Below, piece after piece: positions 1 to 9,007 of a DNA stretch of 64,000 nucleotides. Both the position numbers and the translations under genes were made by a program. The stretch's first letter is position 1. Each line of letters starts with the position of its first letter. Location: positions 62,001 to 126,000 of the forward strand of contig NZ_FNCJ01000018.1 of assembly GCF_900100735.1 (NCBI RefSeq), given 5' to 3'. This stretch comes from Paraburkholderia phenazinium (GTDB lineage Bacteria; Pseudomonadota; Gammaproteobacteria; Burkholderiales; Burkholderiaceae). The notes beneath the pieces were generated by a model, which ran no database searches, was not told the DNA's origin, and was given only the letters and a program-made list of their open reading frames with translations.

Positions 1-50
1 GATCGCGCTAAAGCACTGTCGCCCCCATTTGTCGCCTATATGAGCAGCGC

Positions 51-111
51 CTTCGCCAATCTCTGGCGAAGCGTTGAACCTATGTCGCGCAGCCTCTGCA
101 CGGCACATAGG
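51..111. other. two adjacent perfect inverted repeats upstream of the winged-helix regulator
   Basis: CTTCGCCA (51-58) pairs perfectly with TGGCGAAG (64-71) across a 5-nt loop. CCTATGT (79-85) pairs with ACATAGG (105-111) across a 19-nt loop. Both lie in the 170 nt before the chosen start of the regulator at 172. They could be the end of an upstream transcript or leader structures; no T-run follows either, so a simple Rho-independent terminator is unlikely. Confidence 0.45.
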
Positions 112-171
112 CCGCATGGCGTGAAGCCACGCCTGAACCGGCAGAAAATCATTCCGTTGACGGACGCAAAA

Positions 172-867
172 ATGAGAATCGCCATACTGACCGCCCTTGC
201 AGCCGAGGCGGAATTTCTGAAACTTCATCTGGAGGCAGGTCACCACGAGTGCCACCTGATCCAGTCTGAGCATGAGCTGTACTCGACGGCGCTGAAGTGC
301 CCATTCGACCTCCTCATACTTGGCCGCAAGACCGAGGACATGAATCTGGTCGCGATGCTCACACGAATTCGCATCAATCTGCCGACCGGCTTGCCGGTGC
401 TGGTCTGCTCCGACCAGGAAGTTGCGCCCGATCTGCTTTATCTCTCGACTTCGGGGGCGGCCGACGTGCTAGGTCTGCCGACCACGCCTGAGGGGTTGAT
501 TGCCCAGGTTGCCGCGATCCTGGGCCGCACGCAGCCGCTTGCGAGAAGCGGCCCCGAGGAGAGCTTCGGTGAGTACCGTTTCGATCAGTCCGGCCAGGGG
601 GTTTTTCTCGCCGGGAATTTTATTGGCTTGACGAGAAAACAGTATGACTTTTCCTTGCTGCTGTTCAGGAACATGTCGCGGCCGGTTTCCATTTCGCATA
701 TCCGGCAAGTGGTATGGAATCAGAAAGCCGCACTCGTATCGCGGACCATCGATAGCCACGCCTCCATGATCCGCTCGAAGCTCAATCTTCGGCCGGACAA
801 TGGTTACATCCTGAGCAGCGTCTATCGCTATGGCTACATCCTGGAGCAGGTCGGCGAGCTGGTATAG
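172..867 (+). CDS. OmpR-type winged-helix regulator with degenerate receiver domain
   Basis: The product is 231 aa from ATG 172; an upstream in-frame ATG at 40 would add 44 residues that do not look like a receiver domain. The C-terminal ~100 residues are a clear OmpR/PhoB winged helix (LTRKQYDFSLLLF, then VSRTIDSHASMIRSKL, then the NGYILSSVYRYGYILE wing). The N-terminal ~115 residues have the alternating strand/helix pattern of a receiver, but the usual phospho-acceptor Asp after 'FDLLIL' is Gly51 and the early acidic pair is missing. It therefore probably responds to something other than phosphorylation. No histidine kinase is adjacent. The target is unknown. Confidence 0.8.
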   Translation: MRIAILTALAAEAEFLKLHLEAGHHECHLIQSEHELYSTALKCPFDLLILGRKTEDMNLVAMLTRIRINLPTGLPVLVCSDQEVAPDLLYLSTSGAADVLGLPTTPEGLIAQVAAILGRTQPLARSGPEESFGEYRFDQSGQGVFLAGNFIGLTRKQYDFSLLLFRNMSRPVSISHIRQVVWNQKAALVSRTIDSHASMIRSKLNLRPDNGYILSSVYRYGYILEQVGELV

Positions 868-886
868 CGTCAAGCGCGCGGCGCGC

Positions 887-1939
887 TCAGCCTCTCAAGC
901 GCGCTTCGATTTGCCCCATCAGCCGCTCGGTCCGGCGGCGCAACAAAGCATTCGAAGCCACCAGCGCGGTTGAGTACGTCATCACCTCGTACACCTTGCT
1001 GCGCTGGATCTTCGAGACCTTGGCCGGGTCAAGCCATGCCTCGTTATGCACCAGCAGCACCAAAGTCTCGAGACCAATGAGCACCGGCCACAAACAGGCG
1101 AGCCGCAAGCGAACCGAGAAGCGAGGAATCGCCAGCGTGTATTCGACTGCTGCGCGGAAATGGTCCAGGCTCAGCCGCACCAGCTCGAACAGCAGCGGTT
1201 GCGCACGCAACGAATTCCCCGGTACCAGCAGGTCTTGCGCCGTCAGATCAAAGCGCTCCAGCAGCGCCACGGGAAGGTAGCAGCGGCCGATCCGCAAATC
1301 CTTGCTGCAGTCGCGCAGAACGTTGGTCATCTGTAGCGCTTTGCCGAAACGAACCCCGCGAGCAAGCATGGTTTCGGGGGCGTCTTTGAGCGTCCCCGGC
1401 ATGTGCGCGTATGTCATCCGCGTCCAGAACTCGCCCACACAGCCCGCCACCAGATAGGTATAGCGGTCGAGTTCAGCCAGATTCTGAAGCGCCACGATCC
1501 GACCGGAACGCTCGTCCGGAAACGTACGGAGATCGAACTCCATGCCTTCCGTCAGTGTCGAGACAATGTCGCGGACCGCCTCATGGTCCGCGTCGCTCAG
1601 TTGGGCGAGGATCGCCAGCGCCGGTCCGAGCGACTCGAGCAGTACCTTCTCGTCCGACTGCATCTGCTGGCCCGCAACCTCGCCGGACATCCGCTGCAGG
1701 AACGCGCCTTCATAGGGCACGCCGTTGACCTGCGCGCGCAGCGACAGTAGCAACTCCAGGCGTTGCTCCGGGGGAATCAGCGAGGTGTCCGCGATCGTAT
1801 CGGCTGCACGCGCGAGCAGATACGCGAGGCCGATGGGGTCGCGCATGCCGGCGGGCAGGATACGCAGGGTGAGGTAGAACGAACGTGAGACGCCTTTCAG
1901 CAGCGGACCCAGAAGGTAGGTCCGAGTAGGATTGAGCAT
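887..1939 (-). CDS. squalene/phytoene synthase family protein
   Basis: 350 aa from ATG 1939 (MLNPTRTYLLG...), chosen because upstream codons to 2170 read as low-complexity Arg-rich sequence that overlaps the next gene. Members of this trans-isoprenyl family condense two prenyl diphosphates head to head. Visible motifs are the first Asp-rich helix (ARAADTIADT) and the second (TNVLRDCSKDLRIGRCYLP), in the right order and spacing. Both Asp-rich motifs are slightly altered from the classical DxxxD. No hopanoid (hpn) or carotenoid genes are adjacent, so the product (squalene-like or another C30 compound) cannot be told from context. It is transcribed downstream of gnd on the same strand. Confidence 0.85.
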   Translation of the reverse strand: MLNPTRTYLLGPLLKGVSRSFYLTLRILPAGMRDPIGLAYLLARAADTIADTSLIPPEQRLELLLSLRAQVNGVPYEGAFLQRMSGEVAGQQMQSDEKVLLESLGPALAILAQLSDADHEAVRDIVSTLTEGMEFDLRTFPDERSGRIVALQNLAELDRYTYLVAGCVGEFWTRMTYAHMPGTLKDAPETMLARGVRFGKALQMTNVLRDCSKDLRIGRCYLPVALLERFDLTAQDLLVPGNSLRAQPLLFELVRLSLDHFRAAVEYTLAIPRFSVRLRLACLWPVLIGLETLVLLVHNEAWLDPAKVSKIQRSKVYEVMTYSTALVASNALLRRRTERLMGQIEARLRG

Positions 1940-2066
1940 GGATCGATGAGGTCGGTTTGGGACAATTTTGGCGCTGCCCGATTGTATCCTGCCAACCCCG
2001 CTCGTCCTGCTGCGGCCCGGCATTCGCCGCAAAGGCCCAACGGGCCTCGCGGCGCACGCCGGTCTT

Positions 2067-3104
2067 TCAATCCAGCGGTTTGCCCATCTTGGCGGCGGCC
2101 TTTTCCATATGCCCGCCGAAATCGTGCCGCATCGCCGACAGCACGCGGTTGGCGAAATCCCCGTCGCCACGCGAACTGAAGCGTGCGAAGAGCGCCGCGC
2201 TCAAGACTGGGGCGGGCACCCCTTCGTCGATGGCCGCCTCGACCGTCCAACGCCCCTCGCCCGAGTCCGATACGCGTCCTGTGTACTGTTGGAGGCCCGC
2301 ATCGCCGACCAGCGACGCAGCGGTCAGGTCGAGCAGCCACGAACCGATCACGCTGCCGCGGCGCCAGACCTCGGCGATCTCAGGCAAATCAAGGTCGTAC
2401 TGGTAGTACTCAGGGCCGTGCATCGGCGAGGTTTCGGCATCGATTTCGCGGGTCTTTTTGCCTGCGTTGGCATTGTGGAGGATATTCATGCCCTCGGCGT
2501 AAGCCGCCATGATTCCGTACTCGATGCCGTTGTGAACCATCTTGACGAAGTGACCAGCACCTTGCGGACCGCAATGCAGGTAGCCGTGATCGGCGGTGCC
2601 CGCGTCCGCGCCTCGCCCCGGCGTCGGCACAGCCGCCCCCGGTCCCGGCGCCAGCGTCGAAAAGATCGGTCCGAGCCGCTCGACCACCGCCGCCTCGCCG
2701 CCGATCATCAGGCAGTAACCGCGCTCGCGGCCGAACACGCCACCGCTCGTTCCGACGTCCACGTAGTGCAGTTGCTTGCCGGCCAGTTCCTTGCCGCGGC
2801 GGATGTCGTCGCGATAGAACGAGTTACCGCCGTCGATCACGATGTCGCCCGGTTCGAGCAGGGGTGTCAGTTGCGCGAGCGTCGCATCGACTACGGCCGC
2901 CGGCACCATCAACCACACTGCCCGTGGCTTGGCCAGTTGCTTGACCAGATCGTCGGGCGAAGCGGCGCCCGCGACACCGCTCTGCTTGAGCTTCTCGACC
3001 GCCGCCGGCTGGACGTCGTAGACCACGCAGGTCTGACCACCGGCGGTCAAGCGCCGTACCATGTCGGCGCCCATGCGCCCCAATCCAATCATGCCTAGCT
3101 GCAT
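2067..3104 (-). CDS. gnd: 6-phosphogluconate dehydrogenase, decarboxylating (NAD-type, short form)
   Basis: It oxidatively decarboxylates 6-phosphogluconate to ribulose 5-phosphate in the cytoplasm. Seen: N-terminal Rossmann GLGRMG (residues 6-11), the GTSGGVFGRERGYCLMIGG substrate loop and the catalytic-Lys helix GHFVKMVHNGIEYG. At about 345 aa it is the short bacterial form, not the ~470-aa dimeric enzyme. Two ATGs are adjacent (3107 and 3104); AAGGAGTGA lies just upstream, and the second gives better spacing and the family-like start MQLGMIGLG. The squalene-synthase-family gene follows on the same strand after 127 nt. Confidence 0.93.
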   Translation of the reverse strand: MQLGMIGLGRMGADMVRRLTAGGQTCVVYDVQPAAVEKLKQSGVAGAASPDDLVKQLAKPRAVWLMVPAAVVDATLAQLTPLLEPGDIVIDGGNSFYRDDIRRGKELAGKQLHYVDVGTSGGVFGRERGYCLMIGGEAAVVERLGPIFSTLAPGPGAAVPTPGRGADAGTADHGYLHCGPQGAGHFVKMVHNGIEYGIMAAYAEGMNILHNANAGKKTREIDAETSPMHGPEYYQYDLDLPEIAEVWRRGSVIGSWLLDLTAASLVGDAGLQQYTGRVSDSGEGRWTVEAAIDEGVPAPVLSAALFARFSSRGDGDFANRVLSAMRHDFGGHMEKAAAKMGKPLD

Positions 3105-3182
3105 CATTCACTCCTTAAGTGCGATACCGCGAGCGATGGCGGGGGCGCAGGTGACTCGCTAGCGCCCGTGAGTCAGTTCAGA

Positions 3183-3899
3183 CTAAGTACGTTGCGGCCA
3201 CATCGTGCGGCCGAAGAAGGTCAACGTGCGGTCCCAGGCCAGTTGCGACCAGACCGGATCGAACTGGGTGCCTTCGATACGGCCGGGTCCGACTGCCGTT
3301 TCGTTAGCGAAGGCGTGATGCGCAAGGTAATGATGCGATTCGAGCTCGACTTTCGCGTCGCGCAGCTTGGCTTCGACTGCCTCGACGGCGGCAGGGGGAA
3401 AGAAGACGTCTTGCTTGGCCCAGTGGGCGAGCACCGGAACCTTGATCTTGTCTGCCTGAATGTACTCCAGCGGCGGGCAGCCGTACCACACGACGCCGGC
3501 CGACAGTTCGGGAATCTGGCCGAGCGCCAGCAGCGTCAGCGCACCGCCCATGCAGTAGCCGGTCACGGCGACACGGTCCGTCTGTTGCTTCAGGTACTGC
3601 ACGGCGCCGCGAATATCCTGAGCGGTAGCGTCGCCAAAATCGAGCCCGCTCATCAGATGATGCGCTTCTTCCTGCTCGACCGTCATTTTGCCGCGGTAGA
3701 GATCGGGCACAAGCGCGAGATAGCCGGACTGGGCGAGCCGGTCGGCGACGCCGCGAATCTGGTCATTCAAACCCCACCACTCCTGAATCACGACAATGGC
3801 GGGTGCGCCCACGGGGTTCTGCGGCTTGGCGAGATAGCCTTCAACGTCCTTTCCATCGGGGCGCTTGAAGCTAATCATGGATCCTTGTTGCTGTTTCAT
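3183..3899 (-). CDS. dienelactone hydrolase family protein
   Basis: 238-aa alpha/beta hydrolase. The family triad is visible: nucleophile Cys116 in GYCMGG, Asp164 in AKQDVFFP and His195 in YLAHHAFAN, plus Glu40 in IQEWWG that activates the Cys in dienelactone hydrolases. Known members open dienelactone to maleylacetate or act on other esters; no chlorocatechol or beta-ketoadipate genes are nearby, so the substrate is unassigned. ATG 3899 is preceded by GAGGA; an internal ATG at residue 8 has AAGGA and is an alternative start. Confidence 0.9.
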   Translation of the reverse strand: MKQQQGSMISFKRPDGKDVEGYLAKPQNPVGAPAIVVIQEWWGLNDQIRGVADRLAQSGYLALVPDLYRGKMTVEQEEAHHLMSGLDFGDATAQDIRGAVQYLKQQTDRVAVTGYCMGGALTLLALGQIPELSAGVVWYGCPPLEYIQADKIKVPVLAHWAKQDVFFPPAAVEAVEAKLRDAKVELESHHYLAHHAFANETAVGPGRIEGTQFDPVWSQLAWDRTLTFFGRTMWPQRT

Positions 3900-4000
3900 G
3901 AGACGGTCCTCGTTTGGGCGAAACGGATAGCATAGCGGTTGTTATCGGCCGGTGCTGGCGGGCCGCGCAGACCATTCGGATCGCAGAAAGAGCGGAGCCG

Positions 4001-4948
4001 CTAGACAAGCGGCAACCAGATCTCCGTGCGCAGCAGGTCCGGCGGGGTCGCCTCCGCTCTGCTCAGGTTGAGCTCGAGCGGCGGCTCATCGCGAAGCCGC
4101 TCGCCGGATGCCGGAAGCCAGTCGCGATAGATCGACTTCCACGTGAGATGCAGCGTGGTGTAGGGGCCAACGTGCGTAAAGACGGCATAGCGGCCACTCG
4201 CAACCGCTTGCCACGCCAGCGAACCCGAAAGCTTCACACCGGCAGGCTGCTCGACGTTTCCGCTGCACGTCGCCAGCGAATAGCCGAATACGAGACCGGC
4301 AATAAAACGGCAGTGCGGGTCGTCGGGGCCGCGGGGATCGTCGGGCACCAGCGACAGATAGCTCTTGATGTGCTCGCGAAGCCCGGCTCGATCGGCTTCC
4401 TGCAGCACTTCGCCATACGCTTGCTGCGCGGCGCGCATCATTGTGTTGTCCACCATGCCGCGCGCCGTGGCGGTCAGCGCGACGATGCCCGCAGGCAAAT
4501 GGGTCAGACGGGTGACTTGCATGTTGATCGCTCCATTAGCGTTTTTTCGTAAACCCGCTCCCCTGCCGGGGTTCAGCAGATCTTCAAAAGCAGGCGCACC
4601 ACCTTGGCGCACTGCCGTGGGGGTCGTTCCAAAGTCCCGTCGCATGGCTTTTGCCAGTGCCTGGGCGGACTCGTAGCCGACTGCCGCGGCAATCTCAGCA
4701 ACGGGCTCGTCTCCGCTCACCAACAGCGCAAACGCGCGTCGCAAGCGCAACCAGGTGACGTAGTCCGCCACGCTGCAATCCATGTAGGCACGAAATACAC
4801 GGTGGAAGTGGTGCCGCGACATGGCAGCCCGATCCGCAAGGATCTCGGCAGTCAGGGGGCCGTCCAGATGCGTCTCGGCGTAGGCGAGCGCACGAGCGAT
4901 CAGCTCGCTGTGACGGTCGGGGGTTGAGCGTGGATTGGTTGATGACAT
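4001..4948 (-). CDS. AraC-family regulator with GyrI-like effector domain
   Basis: 315 aa from ATG 4948 (MSSTNPRSTPDR...). Residues ~10-110 hold two AraC-type helix-turn-helices (LADRAAMSRHHFHRVFRAY; VAEIAAAVGYESAQALAKAMRRDFGTTP). Residues ~150-315 match the GyrI-like small-molecule-binding fold (MQVTRLTHLPAGIVALTATARG ... YAVFTHVGPYTTL ... RTEIWLPL). Such proteins bind hydrophobic or cationic effectors, as Rob and SoxS relatives do. The neighbouring dienelactone hydrolase is on the same strand, 101 nt downstream, and is a possible target. An earlier in-frame start at 5047 is less likely. Confidence 0.88.
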   Translation of the reverse strand: MSSTNPRSTPDRHSELIARALAYAETHLDGPLTAEILADRAAMSRHHFHRVFRAYMDCSVADYVTWLRLRRAFALLVSGDEPVAEIAAAVGYESAQALAKAMRRDFGTTPTAVRQGGAPAFEDLLNPGRGAGLRKNANGAINMQVTRLTHLPAGIVALTATARGMVDNTMMRAAQQAYGEVLQEADRAGLREHIKSYLSLVPDDPRGPDDPHCRFIAGLVFGYSLATCSGNVEQPAGVKLSGSLAWQAVASGRYAVFTHVGPYTTLHLTWKSIYRDWLPASGERLRDEPPLELNLSRAEATPPDLLRTEIWLPLV

Positions 4949-5083
4949 GCCGGCAATTCTAGGGGGCGGTGACCAACGCCCGCGTGTCCGGAAGTGCTCG
5001 ATTGCGGGGACTGCTGCGGAGACGGCTTCGTGGATGCCGAGCGTCACGGCTTCAGGGCAGCGTGCGTCCGCTAATCCGCCCGG

Positions 5084-5575
5084 CTACTGACTTTTGTCTA
5101 TCACAGCACGCACCGGTGCATTCGCCTCGAACTTGGCGCGATGCGTCGAGAAGAACGTACGGACGTTGCGAATGTTGGACGAAGCTTTGAACAACCGCCG
5201 TGCGAGTTCGTCGTATTCGGGCATGTCCTTCACATCGGCGACGACCACGAAGTCCGGTCCGGGCGAGACCCGATAGCACTGCGTTACCGCAGGTTCAGCG
5301 CAGATATAGGCTTCGAAGGCCGCGAAATCCTCGGTCGTCTGACGGTCGAGACTGACCTCGATGATCGCAATCAGCGTGGGGCCGATTTTGGCCTGATCGA
5401 TGATCGCGATCTGCCGCTGGATCACCCCCACGTCCTTGAGACGGCGCACCCGCCGCAGACACGTAGGCGGCGACGCATGCACTTGCGCCGCCAGTTCGAG
5501 ATTCGACACCGACGCGTCCGCTTGCAGGACGCCGAGAATTCTCAGGTCGAGATCATCCAGATAAATACCGCTCAC
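5084..5575 (-). CDS. Lrp/AsnC family transcriptional regulator
   Basis: 163 aa. The N-terminal winged helix is clear (LDDLDLRILGVLQADASVSNLELAAQVHASPPTCLRRVRRLKDVGVI), followed by the RAM ligand-binding domain (ALIAIIEVSL... YRVSPGPDFVVVADVKDMPEYDELARRLF). It is divergent from the glmS paralogue; the 157-nt AT-rich gap carries a perfect inverted repeat at 5598-5614, so autoregulation and control of glmS are likely. Lrp-type proteins often control amino-acid catabolic genes such as dadA, which lies just beyond glmS. Confidence 0.92.
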   Translation of the reverse strand: MSGIYLDDLDLRILGVLQADASVSNLELAAQVHASPPTCLRRVRRLKDVGVIQRQIAIIDQAKIGPTLIAIIEVSLDRQTTEDFAAFEAYICAEPAVTQCYRVSPGPDFVVVADVKDMPEYDELARRLFKASSNIRNVRTFFSTHRAKFEANAPVRAVIDKSQ

Positions 5576-5597
5576 CGTCTCTCCATATCAGCCTAGT

Positions 5598-5614
5598 GTG
5601 AAATTAAATTTCAC
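5598..5614. promoter_or_regulatory. candidate Lrp/AsnC operator
   Basis: GTGAAATTAAATTTCAC is a perfect 8-bp inverted repeat around one base. It sits 23 nt before the start of the Lrp-type gene (minus strand) and 119 nt before glmS, in the AT-rich divergent promoter region. A partial second copy, AATTTAATTTC on the plus strand (5661-5671), matches the core in reverse orientation. Lrp/AsnC proteins often bind such spaced repeats; the assignment is inference. Confidence 0.65.
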
Positions 5615-5732
5615 CATGTTCCGTGGATGGCGTCAAATTTCATTTTCTTTATAATTTTGCAATTTAATTTCTTACGGCCACCCCTAACATCGCACCACTG
5701 ATTCCTGCCACGAACACCTACGGAGAGACGTT

Positions 5733-7562
5733 ATGTGTGGAATTGTCGGTGCGGTCGCACAGCGCAACATCCTGCCGAACCTGGTCGACGGCTTAAAACG
5801 CCTCGAATATCGCGGCTATGACTCATGCGGCGTCGCGCTTTATCACGATCGCCAGTTGCTGCGCTCGCGCAGCGTCGAGCGTGTGGCGAACCTGCAGGAC
5901 GAGATCGCCCGGCGCGGTCTGTCCGGCTACACCGGCATCGCTCACACCCGTTGGGCCACGCACGGCAGACCCATTACTGACAATGCACACCCGCACTTCT
6001 CGCCGAATGCAGAAACGCCGCGCATTGCACTCTCGCACAACGGCATCATCGAAAATCACGAGGAGCTGCGCGCAACGCTCAAGCAACGCGGCTACGCCTT
6101 TGCGAGCCAGACCGACAGCGAGGTCATCGCCCACCTGATCGACCATTTGTACAACGGCGATCTGTTCGAGGCGGTTCGAGAAGCGGTCGTCCAGTTGCGC
6201 GGCAGCTACGCGATCGCCGTGCTGTGCCGCGATGAACCGCATCGCCTGGTCGGCGCTCGGGACGGCATGCCGCTCGTGGTCGGAGTGGGTGACGGAGAGA
6301 ACTTCCTGGCCTCGGATGCCATTGCCCTCGCTACCGTCACCGATCAAATCGCTTACCTGGAAAACGGCGATGTAGTCGATCTTCAACTGCATCGTTACTG
6401 GATTGTTGATGCGGCCGGTCAGCGTGTGGAACGTCGCGTGCACACCGTGGCTGCGCACAGTGGAGCCGCCGATCTCGGCCTCTATCGCTATTACATGCAG
6501 AAGGAAATCTTCGAGCAGCCGCGTGCGGTCGCGGACACGCTGCAGGATGTCACGTCGATCATGCCTGAACTGTTCGGCGACAATGCGTGGCGTGTGCTGA
6601 ACACCGTCGATTCAGTGCTGTTGCTAGCGTGTGGCGGCAGCTATCACGCGGCGCTCACCGCCAAGTACTGGATCGAAGGTCTCGCTGGGTTACCCGTGAG
6701 CGTCGAGATTGCTAGCGAGTATCGGTATCGCGATAGTGTGCCCAATCCGAATACGCTCGTGGTTGCGGTTTCACAAAGCGGGGAAACGGCGGACGTGCTC
6801 GGCGCCGTGCATGTCGCGCAGCAGTCGGGCATGCATCACACGCTTGCCATCTGCAACGTGCCAACCAGTGCGCTTGCCCGTGAATGCGCCTTGACGTTCT
6901 TCACGCGCGCCGGTATTGAAATCGGCGTGGCGTCGACGAAGGCTTTCACCACGCAGCTCGTCGCACTGTTTCTCCTCGCGCTCACGCTTGCTCAATGCCG
7001 GAAACGTCTTTCCGAGCAGGAGGAGCAGCAACATCTGCGTGCGCTGCGACACCTGCCGGATGCCATGGCGAAGGTACTCGCGATGGAGCCGCAGATTATG
7101 GCTTGGGCCGAGCAGTTGACCCGGCGGCAAGACATCCTGTTCCTGGGGCGTGGCATGCATTACCCGGTTGCAATGGAAGGCGCGCTGAAAATGAAGGAGA
7201 TCTCTTATATTCACGCGGAAGCTTATGCGGCCGGGGAATTGAAGCACGGTCCGCTGGCGCTTGTCAGCGATCAGATGCCCGTTGTGGCAGTGGCGCCTAA
7301 CGACCGTCTGCTCGAGAAGCTCAAGTCGAATATGCATGAGGTCAGCGCACGCGGCGGCAAGCTCTATGTGTTCGCCGATATGGACTGTGGCATTGCGGTT
7401 AGTTCGGATATCGAAGTCATTCGTCTCACTGAGTACTACGGCTTGCTCTCGCCGATTCTGCATACCATCCCGATGCAGTTGCTGGCTTTTCATGCTGCGC
7501 TGGCAAGAGGGACGGATATCGATAAGCCGCGCAATCTTGCTAAGTCGGTGACGGTTGAGTAG
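5733..7562 (+). CDS. glmS: glutamine--fructose-6-phosphate aminotransferase (isomerizing), second-copy type
   Basis: 609 aa, the normal length. It makes glucosamine 6-phosphate from fructose 6-phosphate and glutamine for peptidoglycan and LPS synthesis. Seen: Cys2 nucleophile of the glutaminase domain (MCGIVG), two SIS domains (CGGSYHAA; SQSGETADVL; GVASTKAFTTQ; LGRGMHYPVAMEGALKMKEISYIHAEAY) and the conserved tail DKPRNLAKSVTVE. The location between an Lrp regulator and dadA, not next to glmU, suggests a second copy under amino-acid control. No glmS ribozyme-like leader is seen. The start follows GGAGAGACGTT. Confidence 0.95.
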   Translation: MCGIVGAVAQRNILPNLVDGLKRLEYRGYDSCGVALYHDRQLLRSRSVERVANLQDEIARRGLSGYTGIAHTRWATHGRPITDNAHPHFSPNAETPRIALSHNGIIENHEELRATLKQRGYAFASQTDSEVIAHLIDHLYNGDLFEAVREAVVQLRGSYAIAVLCRDEPHRLVGARDGMPLVVGVGDGENFLASDAIALATVTDQIAYLENGDVVDLQLHRYWIVDAAGQRVERRVHTVAAHSGAADLGLYRYYMQKEIFEQPRAVADTLQDVTSIMPELFGDNAWRVLNTVDSVLLLACGGSYHAALTAKYWIEGLAGLPVSVEIASEYRYRDSVPNPNTLVVAVSQSGETADVLGAVHVAQQSGMHHTLAICNVPTSALARECALTFFTRAGIEIGVASTKAFTTQLVALFLLALTLAQCRKRLSEQEEQQHLRALRHLPDAMAKVLAMEPQIMAWAEQLTRRQDILFLGRGMHYPVAMEGALKMKEISYIHAEAYAAGELKHGPLALVSDQMPVVAVAPNDRLLEKLKSNMHEVSARGGKLYVFADMDCGIAVSSDIEVIRLTEYYGLLSPILHTIPMQLLAFHAALARGTDIDKPRNLAKSVTVE

Positions 7563-7565
7563 GGG

Positions 7566-7629
7566 GAGTGCCGCCGTTATCGCGGTCTTTGAGAAAAAGA
7601 AGCGTGTATGCGTTCATCATGCGGCACTC
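7566..7629. other. inverted repeat between convergent glmS and dadA
   Basis: GAGTGCCGC (7566-7574) and GCGGCACTC (7621-7629) are perfectly complementary across a 46-nt loop in the convergent intergenic region. It could form a large hairpin ending either transcript; there is no T-run. Confidence 0.4.
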
Positions 7630-7714
7630 CGCAGCCCCCCCGCCTTCACAAGGACTTCGCTCGTGAGTCAGTACCGTGCGACAAACATGTCGAGCGGAAC
7701 CAGCACCACGGTGC

Positions 7715-9007
7715 CTAATTGAGGTCAAAGTCGGCCGGAACCGGAGCTTCCTTGGCGTAGCGAAAAACGTTCAGATCATCGTGCTGGATAGCAGGCTCCT
7801 TTCCGGATACCAGATCCGCGAGAAGCTGTGCCGAGCCACATGACATGGTCCAGCCGAGCGTGCCATGACCTGTGTTGAGATAAAGATTGGGCACCGCAGT
7901 GATGCCAACAATCGGCGTGCCATCAGGGGTCATGGGCCGCAGTCCGGTCCAGAAAGTGGCATTCGATGTGTCGCCACCACCAGGGAACAGGTCGTTCACA
8001 CACATTTCCAACGTCTCGCGGCGAGCCTCGCGCAGACGCTTGTCAAAGCCGACGATTTCGGCCATTCCACCGACACGAATGCGCTTATCGAACCTTGTAA
8101 TCGCTATTTTGTAAGTTTCATCAAGGACGGTCGAAACCGGCGCACGTGCCTCGTCGATGATAGGCGCGGTGATTGAGTAACCTTTGAGCGGATAGACAGG
8201 AATCTTGACGATTCCGGAAAGAAAGTTCGTCGAATATGACCCAAACGCCACCACGAACGCATCGGCATGAATGAGTTTGGCACCATGCCGCACACCAGTA
8301 ACCTTGCCGCCCTCGACAACGAGACCATCGACCTGAGTGTTGTAGCGGAACGTGACGCCAGCTTGCTCAGCCAAAGCCGCAAGCCGAGTGGTGAATAATT
8401 GACAATCGCCGGTCTCGTCGCCGGGCAAGCGTAATCCACCCGTCAACTTATGTGCAGTAGCAGCGAGAGCGGGCTCGATCCGGGAGAGCTCTGCTCCGGT
8501 CAGTAACTCGTATGGAACATGGGCCTCTTCAAGTACGGCGATATCCTTGGCCGCACCATCGAATTGCTGCTGCGTGCGAAAGACTTGCAGAGTGCCGCCC
8601 GTACGCCCCTCATATTCGATACCTGTCTCGGCTCGCAGAGCCTTCAGGCAATCGCGGCTGTATTCCGCAAGTCTGACCATGCGATTCTTGTTCACAGCGT
8701 AGCGTTCGGCAGTGCAGTTCTGCAGCATCTGCCACATCCATTGAAGCTGAAACTGCTTGTCTTCGTCGTCTGGCCTGATTGCGAGCGGCGCGTGCTTCTG
8801 AAACATCCACTTTACTGCCTTAAGTGGTACGCCAGGTGCTGCCCATGGTGCTGCGTAGCCAGGCGATATCTGCCCCGCGTTTGCGAAGCTCGTTTCAAGC
8901 GCAGGACCTGCTTCGCGGTCGATGACGGTCACCTCATGGCCGGCACGCGCGAGGTAGAACGCGCTCGTCACGCCGACGACACCGCTGCCCAATACGACGA
9001 CTCGCAT
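7715..9007 (-). CDS. dadA: D-amino acid dehydrogenase small subunit
   Basis: 430 aa, the usual DadA length. A membrane-associated FAD enzyme that oxidises D-amino acids (classically D-alanine) to 2-oxoacids. Seen: N-terminal FAD fold (MRVVVLGSGVVGVTSAFYLARAGHEVTVID), TSFANAGQISPGYAAPWAAPG, and the C-terminal FAD-binding GLRPMTPDGTPIVG and LNTGHGTLGWTMSCGSAQLLADLV. The start at 9007 is set by the Rossmann strand; ten extra codons are open upstream. No alanine racemase (dadX) is adjacent. Regulation by the nearby Lrp-type protein is plausible. Confidence 0.93.
   Translation of the reverse strand: MRVVVLGSGVVGVTSAFYLARAGHEVTVIDREAGPALETSFANAGQISPGYAAPWAAPGVPLKAVKWMFQKHAPLAIRPDDEDKQFQLQWMWQMLQNCTAERYAVNKNRMVRLAEYSRDCLKALRAETGIEYEGRTGGTLQVFRTQQQFDGAAKDIAVLEEAHVPYELLTGAELSRIEPALAATAHKLTGGLRLPGDETGDCQLFTTRLAALAEQAGVTFRYNTQVDGLVVEGGKVTGVRHGAKLIHADAFVVAFGSYSTNFLSGIVKIPVYPLKGYSITAPIIDEARAPVSTVLDETYKIAITRFDKRIRVGGMAEIVGFDKRLREARRETLEMCVNDLFPGGGDTSNATFWTGLRPMTPDGTPIVGITAVPNLYLNTGHGTLGWTMSCGSAQLLADLVSGKEPAIQHDDLNVFRYAKEAPVPADFDLN

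Noticed and set aside
1968..3098. Plus-strand open frame of 376 codons opposite gnd
   Set aside because: Antisense of a clear 6-phosphogluconate dehydrogenase; no ribosome binding site or recognised motif.
5615..5732. glmS ribozyme or amino-sugar riboswitch upstream of glmS
   Set aside because: The leader is short and AT-rich, without the conserved ribozyme core, and such ribozymes are not expected in this lineage.
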